Below, piece by piece: positions 55,784 through 64,000 of a stretch of DNA of 64,000 nucleotides. Both the position numbers and the translations under genes were made by a program. Each line of letters opens with the position of its first letter. The stretch's first letter is position 1. Source of the stretch: Corbicula japonica. Taxonomy: Eukaryota; Mollusca; Bivalvia; Venerida; Cyrenidae. Below the pieces are notes generated by a model, which did not search any database, was not told the DNA's origin, and saw nothing but the letters and a program-made list of their open reading frames with translations. Location of the stretch: assembly GCA_038501625.1 (NCBI GenBank), contig JAZAYU010000175.1, positions 251,001 to 315,000 of the forward strand, read 5' to 3'.

Positions 55784-56657
55784 GCATTACAGAAAAACTT
55801 TTAAAAGAGGGTTATCGGTATCACAAACTAAGGAAAACCTTTTGCAAGTTTTATCGCCGATACACAGATGTAATTCATAAATACAGATGCAGTTTAAAAT
55901 CACTATTGCAACAAGGTAATTCACAGCCTTTTTTTATGGAGATTTAATTTACAAACTTAAGAAGATAAAAGGCAATGTTAATTTCTCCCGGTTATTCGTA
56001 AAAACCATCTGCAAATTTAAAAAGAAAGGTTTCCAACATGATATTTTACAGCGCTCTGCAGACCTGGTGATTAACCCATCTACAGTTGATCATTATGCTT
56101 ACCTCTTTGGTTGCACGACGGTGGCAGGGGTTTAAGTGTTTATGAAGGTTTATGCAGAAATCTTTTCTTAAAGGAACCTAGATGCTTGATTCGTTTCTTT
56201 TATCCCTGTCATCGTGTTTTTGCTGATTTTACTCTAGGAGCTCTGTTCTCAGTAAGATCATTGATTACCCGCCCTTTGGCTTTGCAATGCTATTAGATTC
56301 TTATGTTTTTGTATGTTTGTGTGCTTTTGCATACACCATTGTTGAGCCGACGGATGGGTTGGAGTTATTTCACCAAGACAACTTGTACTTGTGTTGTGAT
56401 ACGAGAACCTGTTGGGGCAAGTGTGAGGTTGGTGCACCCTAGAACCTGGTTTAAACCCCCAGTGGCAAAAATAATTTGCCACTGACCGTTCCAAGGCGGT
56501 AACCCCTCGGGTTCTCACTTTCGTTAATTGTTTGTGGCGTCCATTTTGAAACTGATTATTCCAAAACCATGCTCTATTTTCCTCTCTACCTTTTGGCTGT
56601 GTGGGGAGACTGTGTCTGCTGGAAGCGGCCTTTCCTGATATGCATATTTCACTTTTT
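55784..56657 (+). mobile_element. Penelope-like element, 5'-truncated copy
   Basis: It begins in RT coding sequence (ATTACAGAAAAACTTTTAAA, encoding ITEKLLK-like residues) and ends GATATGCATATTTCACTTTTTTT. The unoccupied site in cassette 1 is near 18090 (ATATAG..TTTTGAAAATTTACATC), so this copy inserted after the duplication. Confidence 0.8.
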
Positions 56658-56779
56658 TTGAAAATTTACATCAAAACACAAAACTGAACACCACTAAAGT
56701 TATTTTAAATGCCAGCACATGTATTATGATACTGACGACAACAATGACACTTCAACTGCGTAACTTTTTTAACGAAATA

Positions 56780-57050
56780 TGAATATCAGGAATTACCACA
56801 AACAGAAATAAATAAAAGCCACCCACACCGCCAAAATGTAGAGAGAGAAAAGAGAGCACGGTTTTATAAGAGAATAAATTTCAAATAAAAAACCACAAAC
56901 AATTAATGATCAAGGGAACCGTTGGAGTAGCCGGCTTGGAACGGTCAAAACAGTCAAACCCAATTTGCCACTGGTAGTTTAAACCATGTTCTAGGGTACA
57001 CCGACCCAAAATTTGCCACAAGGATCCAAATGATCAAACATTTGAATAAA
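56780..57050 (-). mobile_element. Penelope-like element 3' relic, cassette 2
   Basis: Minus-oriented 3' UTR relic, orthologous to 18165-18345. It retains CAATTTGCCACTGG, TTTAAACCATGTTCTAGGGT and TTGCCACAAGG. Confidence 0.6.
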
Positions 57051-57082
57051 ATATTTTAATTTTGTGATGACCATTTTCAGAA

Positions 57083-58088
57083 GGACAATTGCTTCAACGA
57101 TCGAAAAACTTGCGTAGAGATGTACAGAGGTTTTTTGAACAAACAATCAGAATTGTCTTCGTAGTTAACCAGAAAACGTATACATTTTCCATCGCAATCA
57201 GCCACTAGACTTTTTTTTAACAATGCCATCACAAACAATCAAATTGTAATAGTTATCATTTACAATACATGTTCTTTTTGTATGTGCGAGTTTGTTTTGA
57301 CCAAAGGTTAGAAGAATATAATTGTTGTAAGAAAAGTTTCAAACACTTTTCGTGCGACAGACGTTTTGCCATGCAATGCAATAAGATTTAGTTACACGAT
57401 TTCGGTTGCCCACTGCTGCTTCATTTCTTTTTCTTTTTCTTTGAAGATTGTGATGTTATTGTTCACACAGTGATGTTGAATGTATAGATAACCTCAAAAC
57501 TTATAAATGCGGCGGCAGCGCCTGGCAAACTATGCAAGAGAAAGAGATAGTACTTCCTTAAAACCAAAACAAATAATAGTTCAATTATGCCTATACATGC
57601 ATAATGCCACCAACAATAATTGTCATTATGCAAGGCTTGAGAATAACACATTATCATCACGGAAGTTAACTGAAATTGATAACTTCACTAGTGGATTGAA
57701 CATATCATCAGGAAATGTTACGGTAAATTTGTGACATGATGAACATCTTTAATCTGTATAATACTCTTTCCTGTATATCTAAACGCTAACATGAAACAGT
57801 AATGCAGTCATCTGTCATCTTAGGAAGTTAAAAATGACAAAACACTCCAAATGTTCTGTCTCTGGAGACTTTAACGAAGCTTCTTTTCTTTTCAGAATAC
57901 TCCTTTTCTTTTTGGCTGTGGCCATTCCTGAAATGCATATTTCACCTTTTTTAGATAACTTTGTTTTGTCATTTTTAAACTTTCCTTTATTATAATAGCG
58001 TTCTAAACCGTTGATGCAGAAAATGAATAATAATAGATTTTATTTAAAACAAGCAAGTCAACCAGATTACCGCATTTTCCCATATATA
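57083..58088. other. Gene-free DNA right of cassette 2
   Basis: No match to cassette 1. A short Penelope-like 3' terminus (TTTTTGGCTGTGGCCATTCC then CTGAAATGCATATTTCACC) is present at 57905-57955. The 75-codon plus frame at 57507 has no recognised domain. Confidence 0.45.
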
Positions 58089-58500
58089 CACTTAACAACT
58101 TTACTAAGTATACACCTTCGTACTAGGGGAATTACTTGCTTGAATTTTGGGCTATTGCCCTAAAACTTTTAATAAACCATGCCAGTGGATACTAGCTGAT
58201 TTATTAGTAAAACTTCATTCAAAATGACAGACAACTGACTGCTTAAAATCATTTAGAATACTGACACCCACAGAAAACAAATTCACAAAATCAGTTAATA
58301 AAGCGGATGTTCAACTTAATAAACGATTTAAGCGTACATATAAATGAATATTTGGAACCTAGAAATATGCTATTCTTCTATTTCTGTTAAATAAAATTCA
58401 TTTCATTCTAATCTTAATATTTTATAACTGTTTATAGTCCAAGTTATCTAGCCAGTAAAGCCCCAGTACGAAGGTGTATACTTAGAAAAGTTGTTAAGTG
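58089..58500. mobile_element. Tc1/mariner-like MITE (CACTTAACAAC family), copy 2
   Basis: TA-flanked, ends CACTTAACAACTTTACTAAG and inverse. The interior matches 1801-2359 closely over the first ~350 bp and then has a deletion. Confidence 0.8.
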
Positions 58501-60299
58501 TATATTTTGTTGGTGTTTGTTTTGTTTTTAATTCTCTACGATTTTTTTTGCCCACAAATGATATGAAAAACATAAAAAGTGGATAGTGTTGAGTAGATAA
58601 AGCAAATATACACTGTGCTACCTGTACCGCCCAAAGAACATTATCAATCACACACCAAAAGTTCTAACTGTTAATAAATTGTACATGTTTACAATGTATG
58701 CTAGTTTCGTTTCTTCCCTATGTCAAGAGAGGGTATGAAACAGACGAATGTTGTCTTAGAATCAACTGTTCAATGTCTTTTTAATCTTTATTTATTGTTT
58801 ACTTGAATGAATCGAATAGCATTTACTTACACCGCAGGTTCAAAAATTGAACAGTCATTAATTGTAAAATTGGGTGCTTAAAAGTGGATTATTAATAAAT
58901 GAAAATGCTACTAATAAAAACGATTTTATGGTTTTCCTGCGATCGAGGTGTCCTATTAATAGACAGTTCCGAATGTAAGTGAAAACGAAGTTGGGAGACC
59001 AACTCGGAAATTAACTAAAGGTTTTCTCAAACTTGTCAAATCTCTGTATCAAGTGATACGTAAGGCTAAACTTATTTTGTCAATATTTATTGTACAAAGC
59101 AATAAGTTATCAATTTTCTAATTCGCATAAATAGCTGGAACTAACGTTTAAGTCATGGGGAGGTTTTGACAGCATTTTCATAAAAAACAACAACAAACAA
59201 TTGTTGCACAAAAATGCTTTTCATGCACAATTTCATTTGATGAGTGGATGAATCAACACATTTAAGGACCATTGCACTCTCGTCGATAAAAAAGAAAATA
59301 ATTTAACGGCAAAATACAGTTAAAAAAACTTTGTTAAAATAAATTTAAGTAATGTATCTTTATTCTGCATACGATTAAAGTAAAGTTAAACATTAAAAAT
59401 AGCTAGATCTAAAATTAAAAATAGCTAGACGACGAAAACGCGGGATTATTTCGCATTTTCACATCGTGTTTTCGCGTTTCAGTTTTCGTCCTTTCGAGTT
59501 TTCGTCATCGTTTTGTCATCGTGGTTTGGTGATTTCGTAATTTCTCATTTCAGATTCTTTTCTTCACATGGCGATGGGCCGTAACGGAATTCCTCAAATA
59601 TGAGATATTTGTATTTGACATTGACTTTACCGGTCGCTTAAATAGATGACAACATAATAAAAAATGTTTATTTCTCGTTTCATAATTTAAAGTTCTTTAA
59701 AATGATCTTGGTGCCTTATGATTAGACTAGCGACGAAATTTACCAAGCGGCCAACAACCAACAACAACATTATTCAGGTTACAAGTCATACTACTGCATA
59801 CATACGCAAATTTCTTTGACTGTCGGTAACAAAGGTCGCATTCGGCATAAGGAAATACGGTTTTTGGGACAACAAACTGATGCACAACACTTCAATATTA
59901 CGGACCGCATATTCTGCCGTTTCCAGAAAAATGAATTTAATCAACTAGAATGATATTAAATGTCATTTACATTAACATAAATCTGCTTCAGATACCGTAA
60001 AATGTATTACTGGGTTTTGAAAAATGTAGAAATTAAAGATTGTAAAAATAACAGTTTCCCGAAAACATAACTGGTCTTACGTTTTGTCAATGTAAAATAT
60101 GTTTGAGATTACCCCTTAAATTTTACCTTATCACGTTGTCTAATCCCACTTCCACTTACATTCGCAAATGCCTAAAACAGAACAAGCATTTCAGAGCAGT
60201 TTTCTGGTTGCTTTACCTTTAGTTGCATGAATAGCATTTTAGCAAAATAAATTAAGGATAACTCTCACCTAACTGTTCCAACGTCAATTATTTAAAAGA
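58501..60299. other. Gene-free DNA
   Basis: 58690-58880 is an inverted match to 51180-51370. 59262-59310 resembles one end of the TTAA MITE family. 59425-59530 is a CG-containing stretch with repeated CGAAAACG and its complement. No gene is visible. Confidence 0.4.
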
Positions 60300-60515
60300 T
60301 TAAAAATAGATAAAAAGCGAACTTTGTAGGCCACCGAACACTACAAATGTGAAAATACTGCAGGCTCGGTTTGATTGAGCCTGTTCATGGGCAGTAATGG
60401 GATTGCATATTACTGCCCACGCCGCCTAGACACGGGTTGAGCGCAACTCAATATTTATACCAATAAACAGTACAATTTTGACCCATCCCAAACGATGGTA
60501 TGCATATGGCGGCGA
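60300..60515 (-). repeat. R3 dispersed repeat, partial
   Basis: Reverse R3 copy: GCAGGCTCGGTTTGATTGAG, TATTACTGCCCACGCCGCC, CCCAAACGATGGTATGCATA. It ends abruptly where an unrelated AT-rich stretch begins. Confidence 0.65.
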
Positions 60516-61494
60516 ACATTTTTAAGCTTAAATTGAAGACTGTTGTTGAAAACAAATAGCAGATTTCTGAACAAAAAATCAACAACAACAAAAAAATCGG
60601 ACAAAAGTGACAAATTAGAACTTGGGGTGAGTGTTGATAAAATGAGCAACTCGTCTTACTTTTAACATATGAATCGTTTTGACTTTTGTCACCCCGAGCT
60701 CTATTACATAGTTCGAGTTCACCGAGCCAAGTCAGTTTATTAATCATTTGGTCAAAAATCATTTTGTCTTTTCTATGTATGCCAATGTGTTCATTATTTT
60801 CCCAGCTTCCTTGTAGATATACTTACATATCTACTGATCCAAAATGAAATCTTAACCAAATAACAAGGGGAACTTCTTATAAATGAAGCGAGTGAATACA
60901 AATATCTACAGGAATGTAATCAATAATATGTTTATCTTGGAAGTTTTCGGTGCAGTATAAACGATTAAAGAAAGATAAATTGAAATAAATTGGTTGCGGG
61001 AAATATAGAGCTGGACTTTTTTTATTCAAAGGGAGGTAATTTATAAAAAGGATATTTAAATAGCTTTATATATTTCTTTGCAACAGATCGTTTGGCAGAT
61101 TGTTCGCTCGTTCTCCCATGTTATAATAGAAGAGTATAATACCTGATGGAAGTGTTGCTCCCCAAATAAATTACAACGACATAAGCCCTAAGTTTTACCA
61201 CAACAAATTTCAATACAAATAATGTCTTATAAAAGCGAACGATCATCAATTTACAGTAATTCCTTATGGTCAGTTTTAAAAGCAGCGATGCGCATCATCA
61301 TCTCTATTGTGATTATTTTCAGTATAGTCCACTTATAATTACATGTTTGTTTTGTCATTGGTATTATGGTACTATTAACTTGAATCCTTTCAATAATTGT
61401 CACAAAATCCTAACCGGTTAGTAGCATCACTTGCTCTGTGTAATTAAGTGTCGCATGAGAATTTCATGCATTCTTTGTGTAGTGTCCTAAAAAT
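60516..61494. other. Gene-free DNA
   Basis: 60590-60680 has short imperfect inverted sequence (AAAAGTGACAAATTAGAACT...). No feature can be assigned. Confidence 0.35.
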
Positions 61495-61840
61495 TTAGTA
61501 TAAAAGGGCTGAAATTTGGCTATTCTGACCCCAGAGCAGTTCACAGACATTCACAAGGTAGTTTTTACCTTTTGTCAGAACTCTGCCACTTTCGGATTAT
61601 TAAGGGTTTAGTTGATTTTATATTGGTGGGGTTTCAAAATTTATAAAGATAAATTATTTCTTGTTCAAAATTCAAAATTGTAGGCTTGTTAGTTATTTCA
61701 TTCTTTCACAGAGTGTCCCTGATGTTGTATACTGTTTGTATTTGAATAATATAGAGTATGACAGAATAAAATGTAGTCTCAATTCTAACAAGAGTAGTTG
61801 TTAATAAAGTTTACCTGGGAAAACAGGCATAACCCTGTTA
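61495..61840 (+). promoter_or_regulatory. Possible solo LTR or core promoter
   Basis: TATAAAAGG at about 61500 is a strong TATA box. CACAAGGTAGTT about 60 nt downstream resembles a 5' splice site. Two AATAAA signals (about 61765 and 61803) lie before CCTGTTACA. A TATA box, then polyadenylation signals and an ACA end suggest a solo LTR. The 5' end is not defined and no target duplication was found. Confidence 0.35.
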
Positions 61841-61864
61841 CATATATACTATGCATTTCTTCCT

Positions 61865-62000
61865 ACGAACAGGCTCAATTAAACCGAGCCTGCAATATTT
61901 TGTTACTTATCGTTTTAGGTGGTTTTCAAAGTTCTTTTCCATCTATTTAAATATCACAGTAGCAATACTTGCGCCGTGTGGCCGCTGTAAACAGTCGCCC
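61865..62000 (+). repeat. R3 dispersed repeat, fragment
   Basis: GAACAGGCTCAATTAAACCG, then GTGTGGCCGCTGTAAACAGTCG are R3 landmarks in the plus orientation. The spanning 115-codon frame is judged accidental. Confidence 0.6.
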
Positions 62001-62403
62001 CGTACAGAATACCACCAAGAGGCAAGGTTCATCGAGACAGTTCTTGTAGGAATTCGGAAGCTACGGAACTTTCCTCACTCGACGTATAGTGGATGTTCTA
62101 TAAATCAAAATCCACCCTTTTCTGTCGGTGCGGTTCTTATATACGAAATAGGCTTTATGCTGATAATTTATTTAAATAATTTATTAACCTTTTGCTAGAA
62201 TTGGCCTGACCGACTTATTTAAGATCAATGCGTACGTTCGTCCTGGACTTCATACAAGTATGTAAGGAATTAATCTTAAAATTACAACTGGTTTATCTGT
62301 ATAATACATACCTAACGATGTGAAACAGTTAAATTAACAAATAGCTAAACGAGAAAACTTATATTCAAAACGAAATGTTACAGATGTTACAGATGTCGCC
62401 ATG

Positions 62404-62420
62404 CGTTGACCGGAAGTCAC
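62404..62420 (+). promoter_or_regulatory. ETS-type promoter motif upstream of the HES-like gene
   Basis: GACCGGAAGTCACGCGAC contains ACCGGAAGT, the consensus ETS/GABP site common in TATA-less promoters. It lies about 155 nt before the ATG of the bHLH gene in a locally CpG-richer stretch. Evidence is by motif only. Confidence 0.45.
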
Positions 62421-62570
62421 GCGACAAAACCACCGAATCATAAACAACATAGATGAAACATAAGGTATACGCGTATTATCTTTGTTAACAATTTTAGGAT
62501 ACTTACTCGGGTAAAGACAAGGAAAATGTCACATTCTTTCTAAAAAAAATAATTTATTTGAATTGCAAGT

Positions 62571-62603
62571 ATGAGTTCAACAAGGAAGACGGATGTTGAA
62601 AAG
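62571..62603 (+). CDS. HES/hairy-like bHLH transcription factor, coding exon 1
   Basis: ATG followed by ten codons (MSSTRKTDVEK) ends exactly at a consensus donor, AAG then GTGAGT. The exon closes in phase 0. On its own it is weak evidence; it is accepted because the next exon (63094-63189) is in phase and encodes the bHLH basic region. Intron 1 (62604-63093) contains a MITE (62704-62875). No TATA box is seen upstream; an ETS motif lies at about 62408. Confidence 0.65.
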
Positions 62604-62703
62604 GTGAGTTGATATTATTTTCTAAAAACAATTCCGAATAAAACGTATCTTTATACTTTCGTATATTTGTTATCCTACGATAAAAGTGGAACAAATACAT
62701 GTA

Positions 62704-62875
62704 CACTTAACAACATTTCTAAGTAAACAGTTGTCTGTCATTTTGAAAAATATTTTTATTACTAATAAATCAGTTAGTATTTTTTGCATGTTTATTGAAA
62801 GTTTTAAAGCAATAGTTCACTTATCAAGCCAGTAATGCCTCAGTGCAGGTGTATACTTAGAAAAGCAGTTAGGTG
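62704..62875. mobile_element. Tc1/mariner-like MITE (CACTTAACAAC family), copy 3
   Basis: TA-flanked, ends CACTTAACAACATTTCTAAG and inverse (CTTAGAAAAGCAGTTAGGTG). It is internally deleted to 172 bp. It lies inside intron 1 of the HES-like gene. Confidence 0.78.
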
Positions 62876-63093
62876 TACTTTTTTCTTTGTGGCGCTTAGT
62901 AGGAGCTGATTTCACAATGTTCTTTTTAAAAAATATTGCAATTTAAGTAATATACAAACCAATCTACTGGATGACTCGCTTCAACCCATCAAGCCGTATC
63001 GGTAATACAATTTCATTAACTTGTAAGGGGAAACTACCTTGATAATGGTGAAGTAAGTATGTGTACCAGTTATTTCTCTTTATTCTGATTAAG

Positions 63094-63189
63094 GTTGATA
63101 AACCCCTGAAAGAGAGAAAACGCAGAGTAAGAATAAATGATGCATTATTGCAGCTGAAGTCTATGGTCCCCCAGTCTGTAAACAGAGAG
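63094..63189 (+). CDS. HES/hairy-like bHLH transcription factor, coding exon 2
   Basis: A pyrimidine-rich tract and ATTAAG precede the exon, and a GTATTT donor follows. It is 96 nt, 32 codons, phase 0 at both ends. It encodes DKPLKERKRRVRIN, the basic region with the Lys-Pro of the Hairy/E(spl) class, then DALLQLKSMV, the first half of helix 1. HES proteins repress transcription by binding N- or E-box DNA as dimers, often downstream of Notch. As I recall, vertebrate HES1 also encodes this segment in a 32-codon exon bounded by phase-0 introns. The loop, helix 2 and Orange domain are not found before the window ends. This is the only conventional single-copy-type gene recognised in the window. 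Confidence 0.78.
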
Positions 63190-63789
63190 GTATTTACAAA
63201 TATTGTAAACCATAAAATGACAGACAATTTATAAAGTTACAATAAATTAGGCGTTAATTAACATAGGTCCAGCATAATAAAATTAAAACTATTAGTAAGT
63301 TTATACGCTGTATTCAGTGGCGGACAAAAACTTAATGCAAAATCTTACTATTTCTTTTATTTAAAATCAATTACATTAACCACGTTAATCTCGTTATTAG
63401 ATAACAGTTATTCAGCATTTTAGTAAAGGGACGTCCTGCCAAATTAAAGTTTTTATATGAAATCCAGTGCTTATTGAGAACTCTGATAATCGTTTTTTTA
63501 AAATAAAGTTGATTTCAACAACGGTTTTACGTTTAATTTTCAATGAACAATTTGTGTTTTGCTCGTTAGTTTGTAAATGAAACAATATGTAAATACATTT
63601 CCATTAAGTGGTCCTCTTTCAATATGTTCATGTTCAAAGTGCATAAGTAATGGGCTGATAGATGAACGCAAAATCGCAATGCGCAACACATATTTCATGG
63701 AATGAAGCTACCAAAAAGAACTAAAACTTTATCATAGTCCAGGTCACCAAACAATTCATTATTATTATTGTTTTTTCTGCAGAGTATCT
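63190..63789. other. Probable intron 2 of the HES-like gene
   Basis: AT-rich with no third exon recognisable. No mobile element identified. Confidence 0.4.
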
Positions 63790-64000
63790 CGATGTCGAAT
63801 CTGGGGTTGAACGCAATACATTGTATCTGTTGTCATTTAATAAGGCTAGCATACGTTTTTTTTCTCGTTTTGCATTGATTTATATTTTATGCGACTGATT
63901 ATGATATTTGTAACAAGCTAAGCAATTTGATAATAAATACTAAATTAAAAGAATATCATATTTGAATAGGATTCTTACTTTGTACGTTTGTGCCCTATTT
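63790..64000 (+). repeat. Diverged copy of the gypsy-type element's 3' region
   Basis: It matches 32510-32760 in order: GG.TTGAACGC.ATACATT, TTTGCATTGAT, GCGA.TGATT, AAGC.ATTTGA.AATA and ATTC.TACT.TGTAC. It runs off the window. Presumably an LTR or 3' UTR remnant inside intron 2 of the HES-like gene. Confidence 0.55.

Larger units (their letters stand above)
34620..57082. repeat. Segmental duplication, cassette 2
   Basis: Diverged copy of 4100-20282 in the same order and orientation. Insertions private to this copy include 35125-35873, about 39549-40450, 41005-43110, the complex at 44248-46032, 46511-47032, about 47605-51780 and 55784-56657. The last shared bases are GATGACCATTTTCAGAA at about 57067-57085. 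Confidence 0.85.

Noticed and set aside
62964..63227. Minus-strand 87-codon frame
   Set aside because: It is antisense to the HES-like exon 2, which has splice sites and a recognisable bHLH region.

Overview
The window is animal nuclear DNA, very probably from a bivalve mollusc. It is AT-rich and packed with degraded mobile elements. It carries a cluster of intronless Mab21/cGAS-like nucleotidyltransferase genes of the kind expanded in molluscs, TCCG-rich tandem-repeat elements and core-type SINEs. The species cannot be named from sequence alone.

Layout. (1) 0.5-4.0 kb: a wrecked Mab21-like copy whose 5' flank is split by a 1.85-kb inverted-repeat element. (2) 4.1-20.28 kb, cassette 1: intact alpha gene (5221-6594, +), a C-terminal gene fragment (6833-7274, +), intact beta gene (10044-11447, -), and a dead beta copy (12596-13934, +), followed by helitron-like and TTAA-type elements. 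(3) 20.28-34.5 kb: a large degraded Ty3/gypsy-type retroelement (gag, protease, RT, RNase H, integrase, PHD finger, third ORF). It is interrupted by a Penelope-like RT element and by an element dense in ACCGAT. (4) 34.6-57.08 kb, cassette 2: a diverged copy of cassette 1 in the same gene order, with intact alpha (36478-37860, +), the same C-terminal fragment, a dead beta (43626-47143, -) and intact beta (51836-53242, +). It is swollen by later insertions. (5) 57.1-62.4 kb: dispersed repeats and gene-free DNA. (6) 62.4-63.2 kb: the first two coding exons of a HES/hairy-type bHLH gene that runs off the right edge.

Biology. The four intact proteins (457-468 aa) keep the three acidic residues expected of a cGAS/Mab21-fold nucleotidyltransferase (DxD plus a distal D), but all have Gly-Gly where the family usually has Gly-Ser. 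Each cassette retains one alpha and one beta gene, and the beta survivor sits at opposite positions in the two cassettes. This fits reciprocal pseudogenisation after a segmental duplication. Alpha copies share a TATAAAGG box about 45 nt before the ATG. Several insertions are datable relative to the duplication because the other cassette preserves the empty site.
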